Shown here one piece after another: positions 34,894 to 45,767 of a stretch of DNA of 64,000 nucleotides. Within the stretch, counting starts at the first letter, position 1. The number at the start of each line of letters is the position of its first letter. The notes beneath the pieces were generated by a model. The model was not told where the DNA came from, did no database searches, and worked only from the letters and a program-made list of their open reading frames with translations. The translations under genes were made by a program, and so were the position numbers. Origin of the DNA: Burkholderia sp. HI2500 (GTDB lineage: Bacteria > Pseudomonadota > Gammaproteobacteria > Burkholderiales > Burkholderiaceae); the NCBI RefSeq assembly GCF_002223055.1, contig NZ_NKFL01000004.1, positions 1,178,001-1,242,000 on the forward strand. Direction: 5' to 3'.

Positions 34894-36240
34894 GTGACGG
34901 TCTACCAAACAATGAAAAACACACTGATTGGATTCGCGATTGCTATCTGCACCATGACTTTGGCGTCGTTTGCGAGCGCGAACGGCACGATCGAGCTGGC
35001 GGTCGGCGCGCAGCGGCAGCTTTCGGCGGGCCGTGCGCTGCAGCGTGTCGCGGTTGGCGATCCGACAATCGCCGACGTACTGATCATGAAGGGCAGCCGC
35101 TCAGGTACCGTGCTGCTGACGGCGAAGGCACCCGGCGCGACGAATGTGATGCTGTGGGAGCGCGGTCACGACGAACCGACGATCTGGAACGTCGAGGTTG
35201 TCGACGCGGCGGCACAAGCGGTGCTCGACGGCTCCACGCCGCGTGTGAATGCATACGGTGGCACTGCCGTGCTGCAGGGGTCGTCGGCGTCGCTCGATGC
35301 GCATGCGCGCGCGGCCGCAGTCGGCAAGAACATGAGCGGGAAGGGCGCCGTGATCGATCGCTCGACGATCGCGGGCAAGAGCGTCGTGCAGGTCGACGTG
35401 CGGGTCGTTGAATTCAGCCGCTCGGTCCTCAAGCAAGTCGGGTTCAATTTCTTCAAGCAGAGCAACGGCTTTTCGTTCGGATCGTTTTCGCCCGGCGGCG
35501 TGCAATCGTACAACGGTGGATCCCCCGGCGGGGCGGGGTACATTCCGACGCTCGGCTCGCCTGTCTCGTCCGCGTTCAACCTGGTCGTGAACGCTGCGGG
35601 CCGCGGGATCTTCGCCGACCTGTCGCTGCTCGAGGCGAACAATCTCGCCCGCGTGCTTGCGGAGCCGACGCTCGTTGCGTTGTCCGGCCAGAGCGCGAGC
35701 TTCCTCGCCGGTGGCGAGATTCCGGTACCGTCACCGCAAGGGCTTGGCTCGACCGCGATCCAGTGGAAGCAGTACGGTGTCGGACTGTCGCTGACGCCCA
35801 CAGTGCTGAGCCCGCAGCGGATTGCGTTGAAGGTTGCGCCTGAATCGAGCCAACTCGATTACGTGAACAGCGTAACGATCAGCGGTGTTGCGGTGCCGGG
35901 GATCACAACGCGTCGTGCCGACACGACGGTCGAGCTCGGCGACGGCGAGAGCTTCGTGATTGGCGGCCTGATCGATCGCCAGACCATGTCGAACGTCAAC
36001 AAGGTGCCGCTGCTCGGTGATTTGCCGATCATCGGTACGTTCTTCAAGAATCTGAACTATCAGCAGAACGACAAGGAATTGCTGTTCATCGTGACGCCGC
36101 ATCTCGTCGCACCGATCGCTAAGGGAGCGGTATTGCCCGCGACGCCTGGTGAGCTGTCTGAGCAGCGGGACGGGCCGGTCTGGAAATCGTATTTGGGCGG
36201 AGCAGCATCGCCGGATGCAGCTCCGGGTTTTTCGAAATGA
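34894..36240 (+). CDS. cpaC: Tad pilus secretin CpaC/RcpA
   Basis: Outer-membrane gate for the Flp pilus, about 448 aa. Signal peptide MKNTLIGFAIAICTMTLASFASA. An N-terminal pilus-formation domain (IELAVGAQRQLSAGRALQRVAVGDPTIADVLIMKG) leads into a ring-building region (VIDRSTIAGKSVVQVDVRVVEFSRSVLKQVGFNF) and the secretin barrel (LARVLAEPTLVALSGQSASFLAGGEIPVP ... VPLLGDLPIIGTFFKNLNYQQNDKELLFIVTPHLV). The GTG at 34894 has AAAGGG four bases upstream; the ATG at 34912 is the alternative start. Residues GSFSPGGVQSYNGGSPGG form a flexible loop. Confidence 0.92.
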   Translation: MTVYQTMKNTLIGFAIAICTMTLASFASANGTIELAVGAQRQLSAGRALQRVAVGDPTIADVLIMKGSRSGTVLLTAKAPGATNVMLWERGHDEPTIWNVEVVDAAAQAVLDGSTPRVNAYGGTAVLQGSSASLDAHARAAAVGKNMSGKGAVIDRSTIAGKSVVQVDVRVVEFSRSVLKQVGFNFFKQSNGFSFGSFSPGGVQSYNGGSPGGAGYIPTLGSPVSSAFNLVVNAAGRGIFADLSLLEANNLARVLAEPTLVALSGQSASFLAGGEIPVPSPQGLGSTAIQWKQYGVGLSLTPTVLSPQRIALKVAPESSQLDYVNSVTISGVAVPGITTRRADTTVELGDGESFVIGGLIDRQTMSNVNKVPLLGDLPIIGTFFKNLNYQQNDKELLFIVTPHLVAPIAKGAVLPATPGELSEQRDGPVWKSYLGGAASPDAAPGFSK

Positions 36241-36300
36241 GTGCGATGCATCGCGAGTCGCGACGTATTGCCACGCCTTGCGTAATCGGGGGTGTTCAAC

Positions 36301-37575
36301 ATGAACGCGCGAAACCAATCATTGTGTGAACCCGCCGTGACAGACTATTTCGTTTGCGCATCGCAACAGGAGGCGCACGTCCGCTGGTTGGCCGATACGC
36401 TTGTATCGGCCGGTGCGGTCGAGCCTGCGTCACTTGAGCCTGGCGTGCTCGCGCAGCGCATTACGGGTCTCAACCCTGCTCTCGTATTCATTGATTTTTC
36501 CGGTGGCAGCACAGCGGCGAGCGTGGCGGCCGCAGCGGTACGCGCATCCCATCCGGGCCTGCCGATTGTTGCGCTCGGCTCGCTCGCACAGCCGGAGAGC
36601 ACGCTGGCTGCATTGCGTGCAGGCGTGCGCGATTTCATCGACGTGTCGGCTCCGCCAGAGGAGGCATTGCGCACGACTCGCGGACTGCTTGCCAACGTCG
36701 GCGAGCCGGCGAGCCGCCATGGCAAGGTCGTCGCATTGCTTGGCGCGCGCGCCGGCATGGGTGTGAGCACGCTCGCTGCGAATCTCGCCGTATGGCTGCA
36801 GAAGCGCGCGGTGAGTCCGGGGGGGAGCGGCGAGTCGAATGGCGGCACACCGGCCGGTCGCCAGACTGCGCTCGTCGACCTGGGACTGCCGGCAGGCGAC
36901 GGCGCGCTGTTCCTGAATACCCGCTGCGAATTCCATTTCATCGATGCGGTTCACAACCTGCGCCGCATCGACCGAACCTTCGTGAATACCGCACTGACCC
37001 GGCATGAGAGCGGTGTTGCATTGACGACGCTTCCTGCCGATCTCGGCGGGCTGCGCGATGTCTCGTATGCATCGTGTGCCGGATTGCTGAACCGGTTTCG
37101 AGCCTTCTTCGATCAGCAGATCGTCGATCTCGGTGGTTTTTCGAATCGCGAGTTCGTTGCCCAGATGACGACGTCGGCCGATGAGGCGTGGCTCGTCTGC
37201 GATCAGGGCGTCGCGTCGATCGTGTCCGCAGCCGATCTGCTCACCGGGCTGCGCGACGCGGGTGTCGACACCGATCGCGTCCGGCTCGTCGTCAACCAGT
37301 ACGATCCCGCACTCGACCTGACACCTGCGCAGATTGCCGAGCGTCTCGGCCTGGCGCTGGTGGGTACGTTGCCGTCGCGACGCGTCGCGATCGGCCATGC
37401 GGCAAACCAGGGCCGGCTCATCGTCGACATGACGGAGCGCGACCCGTACGTTCGCGCGCTCGAGTCGCTTGCCGCGCGGCTGCCGGGCGTGTCGGTCAGA
37501 TCGACCGCCACGCGACCGGCATCCGGCCTGTCTGCGCTGAAGCGCTTCATTCAACCCTCGTCCAAGCGGTCGTAA
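36301..37575 (+). CDS. cpaE: Tad pilus localisation ATPase-like protein CpaE/TadZ
   Basis: 424 aa. The N-terminal receiver-like domain lacks an obvious phosphoacceptor pocket (ALVFIDFSGG ... PIVALGSLAQPESTLAALRAGVRDFIDVSAPPEEALRTTRGLL). The C-terminal MinD/ParA-like domain has the deviant Walker A LGARAGMGVSTLAANLA (no lysine in the usual first position) and DLGLPAGDGALFL. TadZ proteins place the Tad machine at the pole. The ATG at 36301 is preferred over an in-frame GTG at 36292 because GGGGGTG lies at better spacing. Confidence 0.88.
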   Translation: MNARNQSLCEPAVTDYFVCASQQEAHVRWLADTLVSAGAVEPASLEPGVLAQRITGLNPALVFIDFSGGSTAASVAAAAVRASHPGLPIVALGSLAQPESTLAALRAGVRDFIDVSAPPEEALRTTRGLLANVGEPASRHGKVVALLGARAGMGVSTLAANLAVWLQKRAVSPGGSGESNGGTPAGRQTALVDLGLPAGDGALFLNTRCEFHFIDAVHNLRRIDRTFVNTALTRHESGVALTTLPADLGGLRDVSYASCAGLLNRFRAFFDQQIVDLGGFSNREFVAQMTTSADEAWLVCDQGVASIVSAADLLTGLRDAGVDTDRVRLVVNQYDPALDLTPAQIAERLGLALVGTLPSRRVAIGHAANQGRLIVDMTERDPYVRALESLAARLPGVSVRSTATRPASGLSALKRFIQPSSKRS

Positions 37576-37578
37576 GTG

Positions 37579-38934
37579 ATGGCACACGACATTCAATTCG
37601 CCGACGGCGCAGCGCCGTTCTCTCAGACGCAGCAATTCCACGATATCAAGAATGCCGCGCATGAACATCTGCTGACGCGCATCGAAGAACTGGGCGCCGA
37701 GTTCGGCCGATGGTCCCGACAGGCGATCAACCAGTTCGTCGATCTCGAGATCGACAGCTTCGTGCGCCTGCGCCGCATTCCGCTCAACGAGAACGAGGTG
37801 CGTGCGATCGCCGAAGCGCTGACCAAGGAGCTTGCGGGCTTCGGGCCGATCGAGGACCTGCTCGCGGACCCGGCCGTCGAGGACATCCTGATCAACGGTT
37901 ACAACGACGTGTACGTGTCGCGTCACGGGATCCTCGCGAGGCTGCCGGTGCGCTTTACCGACAACGCGCACCTGCTGCGGATCGTGCGCCGGATTCTCGC
38001 GCCGATCGGTCGTCGTCTCGACGAGTCTAACCCGATGGTCGACGCGCGGCTGCCCGACGGTGGCCGCGTGAACGTCGTGATCGAGCCGCTGTCGATCGAC
38101 GGCCCGGTCGTATCGATCCGGAAATTTCGCAAGGATCCACTGAAGCCGTCCGATCTGCTCGGCAACGGCACGTTCAACGAAGAGATCAACACGCTGCTCC
38201 AGGCAGCGGTCGAGGCACGCTGCAACATTCTCGTGTCGGGCGGCACGAGTTCCGGCAAGACGTCGCTGCTCAACGCGCTCGCGTTCCACATTCCGGAGAT
38301 CGAGCGTGTCGTGACGATCGAGGATACTGCGGAGCTGTCGCTGAACCACCCGCACGTCGTGCGGCTCGAAAGCCGTCCGGGCGGGTTCGACGGCACCGGT
38401 GTCGTGTCGATTCGCGACCTGTTGCGCAATACACTGCGGATGCGCCCTGACCGGATCATCGTCGGCGAAGTGCGCGGCGGCGAAGTGCTGGAAATGCTGC
38501 AGGCGATGAATACCGGTCACGACGGCTCGATGGGCACCGTGCATGCGAGCTCGCCGCGTGAGTGTCTGTACCGTCTCGAGATGCTTGCCGGCTTTGCTGG
38601 CTTCCAGGGCACCGAATCGAGCCTGCGCCGGCAAATCGCGAACGCGATCGACTTCATCGTGCAGATCGGGCGTCTGTCGAACGGACGGCGGCGGATCTTG
38701 TCGATCACCGAAGTGACCGGATTGTCCGACAACATCATCGCGACGCAGGAGCTTTACCGCTATGAAGCGCGCGTGACGCCGGAGGGCGAGGAAGTCGACA
38801 ACTGGGAAACGCTGGGCATTCATCCGCATTCGCCGAAGCTCGCACGCTTCCGTCAGACGCTGACGAGCGGCGGGTTTGGCGGTGGCTTCGGGGGGGGCGG
38901 GTTCGGCCGCGGCGGCGGGGGCTTCAATGTATAG
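37579..38934 (+). CDS. tadA: Tad pilus assembly ATPase TadA/CpaF
   Basis: Hexameric secretion ATPase that powers Flp pilus extension, 451 aa. The N-terminal domain ends near RRILAPIGRRLDESNPMVDARLPDGGRVNVVIEPLS. The motor has Walker A GGTSSGKTS (Lys 227), the Asp box VVTIEDTAELSL, Walker B DRIIVGEVRGGEVLEMLQAMNTGHDGSMGTVHA and a His box. An unusual Gly/Phe-rich tail (GGFGGGFGGGGFGRGGGGF) closes the protein. The last 8 bases overlap tadB. Confidence 0.95.
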   Translation: MAHDIQFADGAAPFSQTQQFHDIKNAAHEHLLTRIEELGAEFGRWSRQAINQFVDLEIDSFVRLRRIPLNENEVRAIAEALTKELAGFGPIEDLLADPAVEDILINGYNDVYVSRHGILARLPVRFTDNAHLLRIVRRILAPIGRRLDESNPMVDARLPDGGRVNVVIEPLSIDGPVVSIRKFRKDPLKPSDLLGNGTFNEEINTLLQAAVEARCNILVSGGTSSGKTSLLNALAFHIPEIERVVTIEDTAELSLNHPHVVRLESRPGGFDGTGVVSIRDLLRNTLRMRPDRIIVGEVRGGEVLEMLQAMNTGHDGSMGTVHASSPRECLYRLEMLAGFAGFQGTESSLRRQIANAIDFIVQIGRLSNGRRRILSITEVTGLSDNIIATQELYRYEARVTPEGEEVDNWETLGIHPHSPKLARFRQTLTSGGFGGGFGGGGFGRGGGGFNV

Positions 38935-39928
38935 CGCGATGGCATGGGTGCTGGCTTTCGCGATGCTGTGCGTCGCGGCGGCGGTGATGCTGTGGCGTCA
39001 CGCGGAGAACCTGCGCGTACGGACCGATGCGAAGCGCTTTATCGACAGCCGGCTCGAACCGGGCGCACGTGCCGGGGTGGCCGCACAGGCGGCGCGGTCG
39101 TCGACGGCAGGCGCCGCGCGTGCAGTGCCGCCGCAACCTGGCACCGCACGGAGCGCATTGTCCGATACGTTCTGGAAGCATCAATATGCGATCGCATCCG
39201 AGTATCTGACGAACCTGGCGAGTCGCGCGGGGATCGAGGATGCGCGCGGCAAAGCGCTTGTCGCGCTCGCCGCGCTGGTTGCGATCGCGGTGTTCGCGGG
39301 CAACCGCGGTGGCGCGCTCGCGTGCTTTGCCGCGCTTGCGTGCGGATGCTCGATTTTCGGCGTCTGGCTCGCGTCGCGAATCCAGCGGCGCAGGCTGAAG
39401 ATTGTCCGGCAGATTCCGTCGTTCCTCGACGGCATCGTGCGTCTTGTGACGCTTGGCAATAGCGTGCCGGCGGCATTCCAGTCCGCGCTGCTGACGACCG
39501 AGGAGCCGCTTCGCGGCTGTCTCGACCACGTGTCGAGGATGCTGCGAGGCGGTGTCGAAATCGATCGCGCAATGGTGCACATCGCGAAAATCTACCGGAC
39601 CGAGGAGTTCGAACTCGTCGGTTCCGTGTTGCGACTGTCGGTCAAGTACGGCGGCCGCGCGGACGTGATGCTCGAGCGCATGGCCGTGTTCATGCGCGAC
39701 CTCGAACAGGCGGAGCGCGAGTTGACAGCAATGTCGGCAGAAACGCGGTTGTCGGCGTTCGTGCTCGTGATGTTGCCGATCGGGATCGGCAGCTTTATCG
39801 TCGTAACCAATCCGAAGTATCTGCACGGGATGTGGAACGACCCGGGCGGGCGGACGCTCCTGATGTTCGCGTTCCTGTTGCAATTGGCCGGCAGTGTCTG
39901 GCTGTATCGAATGGCTCGGCTCAGGTGA
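38927..39928 (+). CDS. tadB: Tad inner-membrane platform protein TadB
   Basis: 333 aa with a type II secretion GspF-like domain (RQIPSFLDGIVRLVTLGNSVPAAFQSALLTTEEPLRGCLDHVSRMLRGGVEIDRAMVHIAKIYRTEEFELVGSVLRLSVKYGG) and helices at the N-terminus (AMAWVLAFAMLCVAAAVMLW), mid-chain and C-terminus. It forms the pilus platform with TadC, acting above TadA. The ATG at 38927 overlaps the tadA stop; the longer frame from 38876 would read through the Gly-rich tail of tadA and is rejected. Confidence 0.92.
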   Translation: MYSAMAWVLAFAMLCVAAAVMLWRHAENLRVRTDAKRFIDSRLEPGARAGVAAQAARSSTAGAARAVPPQPGTARSALSDTFWKHQYAIASEYLTNLASRAGIEDARGKALVALAALVAIAVFAGNRGGALACFAALACGCSIFGVWLASRIQRRRLKIVRQIPSFLDGIVRLVTLGNSVPAAFQSALLTTEEPLRGCLDHVSRMLRGGVEIDRAMVHIAKIYRTEEFELVGSVLRLSVKYGGRADVMLERMAVFMRDLEQAERELTAMSAETRLSAFVLVMLPIGIGSFIVVTNPKYLHGMWNDPGGRTLLMFAFLLQLAGSVWLYRMARLR

Positions 39929-39932
39929 TGCT

Positions 39933-40928
39933 ATGACAGCGACTCAGATCGGAGCGATTGCCTTGGCGAGCGGCGCACTCGGCGTGCTGCTGTTCGGCGT
40001 GATCGCATTGTTACGCGCAAGTGCCGCGACGCGCGCCGAGCGCGCGCTTGTCGATGCGCTCGACCGGCGCATGGCCACGCTCGAAGCAGCGAAAGCGCGG
40101 ACCGCGCCGGACGGCGGCGAGGCGCCAGCCAAGCCTGACGTCCGGCGGGGACAGCGCGTCGAACGTATTCTCGATCGTCTGTCGGCGGCCGGTGTGCGCT
40201 GGCTCGATACCGGACTCGGCAAATACGCTGTCGCGGAAGAGGATCGCCGCCTGCTCGAGCAATGCGGTTACGTCGACACGCGCACGCGCGGGCTGTTCCT
40301 GAGCGCGCGGGTCGCGTGTGGGATCGGGCTGCCGCTGCTGTTCGCGATTTTCGCGAGCGGCCATATGAAGGGCAGCATGTGGATGGTCGGCATGTTTGCC
40401 GCCTTCGGGCTCGGCTTCATGTTGCCGAAGCTATACGTGCAGCGCCGCGCGGCGGCGCGGCGTCAAAGCGTGATCGACGAACTGCCGTTGCTCGTCGACA
40501 TGCTGCGTTTGCTGCAAGGCGTCGGATTGTCGCTCGATCAGAGCCTGCAGGTCGTGACGAACGATTTTCGCGGAATGATGCCGGTACTGTCGTCGGAAAT
40601 GGGGATCGCACAGCGTCAGTTCGCGGCAGGCCGGACGCGCGAGCAGTCGTTGCAGCGTCTGTCCAGCGGATTCGACAACGAGGATCTGCGCGCGATCGTG
40701 CGATTGATGGTGCAGGTCGACAAACATGGCGGTGCGGTGCAGGAGCCGCTCAAGCAGTTCGGCGACCGGTTGCGTGAGACGCGCCGCGCGATGTTGCGTG
40801 AACGGATTGGCCGACTGACCGTGAAGATGACGGGCGTGATGGTGTTGACGTTGCTGCCCGCCTTGCTGATCGTGACAGCCGGGCCGGGTTTGCTGGCGGT
40901 GACACACGCACTGTCGTCGCGCCATTGA
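39933..40928 (+). CDS. tadC: Tad inner-membrane platform protein TadC
   Basis: 331 aa, paralogous to TadB, with a GspF-like domain (DELPLLVDMLRLLQGVGLSLDQSLQVVTNDFRGMMPVLSSEMGIAQRQFAAGRTREQSLQRLSSGFDNEDLRAIVRLMVQVDKHGGAVQEPLKQF) and four membrane helices. The start at 39933 lies four bases past the tadB stop, with an AGG upstream. The stop nearly overlaps tadD, so tadA-tadB-tadC-tadD are tightly packed. Confidence 0.92.
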   Translation: MTATQIGAIALASGALGVLLFGVIALLRASAATRAERALVDALDRRMATLEAAKARTAPDGGEAPAKPDVRRGQRVERILDRLSAAGVRWLDTGLGKYAVAEEDRRLLEQCGYVDTRTRGLFLSARVACGIGLPLLFAIFASGHMKGSMWMVGMFAAFGLGFMLPKLYVQRRAAARRQSVIDELPLLVDMLRLLQGVGLSLDQSLQVVTNDFRGMMPVLSSEMGIAQRQFAAGRTREQSLQRLSSGFDNEDLRAIVRLMVQVDKHGGAVQEPLKQFGDRLRETRRAMLRERIGRLTVKMTGVMVLTLLPALLIVTAGPGLLAVTHALSSRH

Positions 40929-40945
40929 CGGTGGAAGGAAAGACG

Positions 40946-41791
40946 ATGAAGCGGATCAGCGGGATGGCATCGCAAATAGGTGCGGCTGCGGCAGTAGTGC
41001 TGCTGCTCGGGGCGTGCGCAACCAAGGAAAACGGGTACGGCGTCAGCTCGCAGACCGAGCGTGCGGCGCTGATGCAGGCGGCCGATCAGAAGCAGTCCGT
41101 GCCGGATACGCCCGGGATGTACCTCGGTCTGATCCAGCGGATGCAGGGGCAGGGGCTCTACTTTGCATCGCTCGCGCATATCGATGCGTACGACAAGACC
41201 TATGGCGCGATTCCGGAGTCGATCCTGTTGCGCGCGGATGCACTGCGGATGACCGAACAGCCGGCCGCAAGCGCAGCCGTCTATACGCAACTGCTGAAAA
41301 CGCCGCTTGCCGCGCGAGGCTATCGCGGGCTCGGGTTGATCGCGGGCGCGGCAGGCGATTTCGATCGTGCGGCGCAGGTGCTCGCGCAGGCGTCGGATCT
41401 TGCGCCGACCGATGCGTCGCTGCTGTCCGATCTCGCATACGCGAAGTTGCGCAGCGGCGACGTCGTCGGTGCGCGGGTGCCGTTGATGAAGGCGGCCGAA
41501 CTGGATCAGCGCAATCCCAAGATCGTCAGCAATCTTGCGCTTTACCTGATCGCGGCGGGGCGTACACAGGATGCTCAGAGGTTGATGAATCAGCAACATC
41601 TGTCGGCGGATATCCGCAAGGACATCGTCGGCGACGCGGCGAAGATCGTCGCGGCGGCACGGGCGCAGCAGCGTGCGGTCGCGACACCATCGGTGGTGTC
41701 GCGTCGCGCTGCCGCAGCGCCGATTACACCGATGGCGAATAATTTCGGCTATGACCAGACCGTGCCACTGTTGCAGCGTTTTGCACAATGA
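40946..41791 (+). CDS. tadD: TadD-type TPR lipoprotein
   Basis: 281 aa. Lipoprotein signal GAAAAVVLLLGACATKENG, then tetratricopeptide repeats (GYRGLGLIAGAAGDFDRAAQVLAQASDLAPTDASLLSDLAYAKLRSGDVVGARVPLMKAAELDQRNPKIVSNLALYLIAAGRTQDAQRLM). TadD is the pilotin-like or scaffolding factor for secretin assembly in Tad systems. The ATG at 40946 has GGAAGGAAAG upstream and gives the proper signal; the frame opens at 40925. Confidence 0.88.
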   Translation: MKRISGMASQIGAAAAVVLLLGACATKENGYGVSSQTERAALMQAADQKQSVPDTPGMYLGLIQRMQGQGLYFASLAHIDAYDKTYGAIPESILLRADALRMTEQPAASAAVYTQLLKTPLAARGYRGLGLIAGAAGDFDRAAQVLAQASDLAPTDASLLSDLAYAKLRSGDVVGARVPLMKAAELDQRNPKIVSNLALYLIAAGRTQDAQRLMNQQHLSADIRKDIVGDAAKIVAAARAQQRAVATPSVVSRRAAAAPITPMANNFGYDQTVPLLQRFAQ

Positions 41792-41811
41792 ATAGACATC
41801 GGGGGAACGAC

Positions 41812-42138
41812 ATGAACAATAAACATCATCGAAACGTGCGCGTGGGCCGGATCGCAGCACTCGGAGCGATCGTGTGGATCGTGGTCGGATCGGCTGTCGC
41901 CCATGCACAGGATGCAGGTGCGCCGCGCGCGTCCGACGTCGAGCGCTCCGCGAAGGAATGGCTCGCCATGCAGCGCGACAATCGCGCTGCGGCGCCGGCG
42001 CAACCGGTGCTCGGCGACGTTGCGTCGCTTGTCTATCAACGCTATCTCGACTCGTTCAAGAACAAGATTCCCGACACGATGAATTCGCAGCTCGGCTCTG
42101 CCAGCGGCATGTCGGGTGGCGGTCAAAGCGCGCAGTAA
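41812..42138 (+). CDS. DUF3613 exported protein of the Tad cluster
   Basis: 108 aa from the ATG at 41812 (GGGGG five bases upstream). A hydrophobic signal (RIAALGAIVWIVVGSAVAHAQ) precedes RASDVERSAKEWLAMQRDNRAAAPAQPVLGDVASLVYQRYLDSFKNKIPDTMNSQLG, the DUF3613 pattern found next to tad genes. Function unknown. It lies between tadD and tadG with only short gaps, so it is very probably part of the pilus system. The frame opens at 41788, overlapping tadD. Confidence 0.75.
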   Translation: MNNKHHRNVRVGRIAALGAIVWIVVGSAVAHAQDAGAPRASDVERSAKEWLAMQRDNRAAAPAQPVLGDVASLVYQRYLDSFKNKIPDTMNSQLGSASGMSGGGQSAQ

Positions 42139-42149
42139 GCGAGACGTTG

Positions 42150-44213
42150 ATGCGCACAGATCAATCACACGTGGCTCGGCGGCGTCGCGTCGGCTGCCCG
42201 GGGGGGCGTCGCCAGCGTGGTGGTGCGGCGATCATGGCGACGATATTCCTGGCGATCGCGGTCATCGTGTTGGGCGCGACCGATATAGGCCGCTTCTATG
42301 CCGAACGACGCCATATGCAGGCGGCCGCCGATACGGCCGCGCTGTCTGCCGTGACGCAGGTCGCCAGCGATGCCACTTGTGCGGCCGCAACGACTGCGGT
42401 CAATCAAGTCACGAACGTGCCGGCAAGCCTGCTGTCGGGAAAGGCCACGGCAGTCGTGACGTGCGGGATCTGGAGCCCGCCGGCAACCAGCGGCGCGAGC
42501 GCCCAGTTCACACGCACCTCGGGAGCAGCGCTGCCGGCCAATAACCAGTGCGCCGGCTTGTCAGGCGGCGCGGTCGGTGCCGGGCAATCGGTCAACGCCG
42601 TGTGCGTGACCGTTTCGGAGCCGGTGAGCGGGATCTTTATCAACGGCGTAACGATCAGTGCGTCGGCTATCGCCAAGAGCGTGCCGACCGACAGCTTTAC
42701 GCTGACCACGTCGCTGGCAGCGTTGAACGGCGGGTTGGCCAACAAGTTGCTGCAAGTGCTGACCGGGTCGCCGAATGCGCTGAGTCTGAAGGTCCTTGAC
42801 TACCAGGGTCTGGCGCAAGTCAACCTGAAACTGGCCGGTATTCTCGCCAATCTGCCGGTCGGCACGACCACGGGCGTATTGAACGGTACCGTGACGCTTG
42901 GCCAATTGGCGAACGCGACAGTACAAGCGGCGACGCAGCAGAATCTGGTCGGGGCGAACCTGAACGTCCTGAACGCGATTGTCGCCGCGCTTTGTTCCGG
43001 CAGCGTCTGCGGCGGTCCGCAGATCGCGCTCGGCCAACTGGTTGCTGTCGCAACCGCTACCGGAACCTCTGCCGCCAATGCCAGCGTCAATGCACTTGGA
43101 TTGCTGTCGACAGCTTTGCAGATCGCGAACGGCACGAGTTCGGTCAATATTCCCAGCGTCACAGTTCAGACGCCTACCTTGCTCTCGCCGCTACTGAACG
43201 TAACCGTGTCGGGTTCGGTCAAGCTCGGGGCGAATCCGCCGGCCACCGCGAGCGGTCCGCCCGGGCCATCGACCTGCGGGACATCCAATTGCACGACCAA
43301 TACGTCGACTGCGCAGGGGAACGTATTCCTCAACACGTCGATATCGCTGCTGTCGACTTGTCCTACAGGCGGGCTGGTGTATCCGGGAGGCACTTGTCCG
43401 TCCGGCAGTCCCACGCCGCTTGCCGCGGTGCAACTGCCGATCACCGCCTACGTGGCACCGGCGACAGCCGGCCTGGCGTCGGTCACCTGCTCCGCGAACG
43501 GCACGAAAAGCGCGACCGTGAATGTTCAGACCGGATTGCTCGCCGTTTATATCGGCGGCGCGGCGAATACGCCGATCAACCTCAACGCATCGTCCGGGTA
43601 TTCGCCGGACGGCAGTGCGGCCCCGATTCAGCTGGTGTCCGTCAACCTGTCGAGCCTGCTTGGCCTGTTGAACCTGGGTGGCTTGACGTCCACGCTGGCC
43701 TCGTTGATCAATGTCCTGACGTTGGGTATCGTCAATTTGAATGCCATTACGGTCAACATCAGCCTGTTGCCCGGGCAGATGACGGTTGTTCCTGTTGCCA
43801 ATCAAAGTCCGACGCCGCTGGTATTCACGTATCCCGGACCAGGATCATCCGCTTCGCCATCCCCGGCATCGCCGTACACGCTGGGAACGGGCACGGATCA
43901 GTTTCTGTCACCTGCGGTCACGGGAGTCGCGAATAACGGCCTGAAGGTGTCGTTGTCGCTGGGGAACAGCGGCCTGCTCGGAGCGCTGGCGGCTGTGGGG
44001 GTCGATCTGAGCGGGGTACTGAGTCAGTTGTTGAACACCTTGCTCGGACCGCTGCTGAACGCACTGGCCAATACGCTCGTTCCGCTGCTCCTGCAACCGG
44101 TCGATTCTCTCCTGACCTCCGTCACGGGCCTGCTCGGTCTGAGCTTGGGGAACGCCTATGTCACGAACACACCGGACTCGATCAAATGCGGCAACCCCAT
44201 GCTGGTTCAATAA
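42150..44213 (+). CDS. tadG: TadG-like pilus protein with a large low-complexity ectodomain
   Basis: 687 aa. A basic N-terminus precedes GGAAIMATIFLAIAVIVLGATDIGRFYAERRHMQAAADTAALSAVTQVA, the TadG N-terminal signature with its membrane anchor. The rest is a secreted Gly/Ala/Thr/Val/Leu-rich domain with many short Leu-Asn-(A/V)-(T/V) segments and six to eight cysteines, and no von Willebrand A motif was seen. TadG-type proteins are anchored minor components. The start at 42150 is 12 bases past the DUF3613 stop; earlier frames overlap that gene. Last structural gene of the cluster. Confidence 0.82.
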   Translation: MRTDQSHVARRRRVGCPGGRRQRGGAAIMATIFLAIAVIVLGATDIGRFYAERRHMQAAADTAALSAVTQVASDATCAAATTAVNQVTNVPASLLSGKATAVVTCGIWSPPATSGASAQFTRTSGAALPANNQCAGLSGGAVGAGQSVNAVCVTVSEPVSGIFINGVTISASAIAKSVPTDSFTLTTSLAALNGGLANKLLQVLTGSPNALSLKVLDYQGLAQVNLKLAGILANLPVGTTTGVLNGTVTLGQLANATVQAATQQNLVGANLNVLNAIVAALCSGSVCGGPQIALGQLVAVATATGTSAANASVNALGLLSTALQIANGTSSVNIPSVTVQTPTLLSPLLNVTVSGSVKLGANPPATASGPPGPSTCGTSNCTTNTSTAQGNVFLNTSISLLSTCPTGGLVYPGGTCPSGSPTPLAAVQLPITAYVAPATAGLASVTCSANGTKSATVNVQTGLLAVYIGGAANTPINLNASSGYSPDGSAAPIQLVSVNLSSLLGLLNLGGLTSTLASLINVLTLGIVNLNAITVNISLLPGQMTVVPVANQSPTPLVFTYPGPGSSASPSPASPYTLGTGTDQFLSPAVTGVANNGLKVSLSLGNSGLLGALAAVGVDLSGVLSQLLNTLLGPLLNALANTLVPLLLQPVDSLLTSVTGLLGLSLGNAYVTNTPDSIKCGNPMLVQ

Positions 44214-44233
44214 ATGCCTGAACGTTCGGGCAT
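44214..44233. repeat. Palindrome directly after the tadG stop
   Basis: ATGCC-TGAACGTTCG-GGCAT, 20 bases with a single mismatched pair and a GAACGTTC core. There is no T-run. It is either a weak 3' hairpin of the tad message or an operator for the regulator gene that starts at 44322. Confidence 0.5.
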
Positions 44234-44306
44234 CAACGCGGGCAGCGTCGCTGTTGCCTGCAACAGTTCACTGATCTGCAATGCAAAGCAACTCGTCAAT
44301 CACTGA

Positions 44307-45713
<1,407 letters not shown>

Positions 45714-45767
45714 TTAATGAGATAAAATCGCGCTGAATTACAACGACTCGGGCGGGAATAGAACTTC

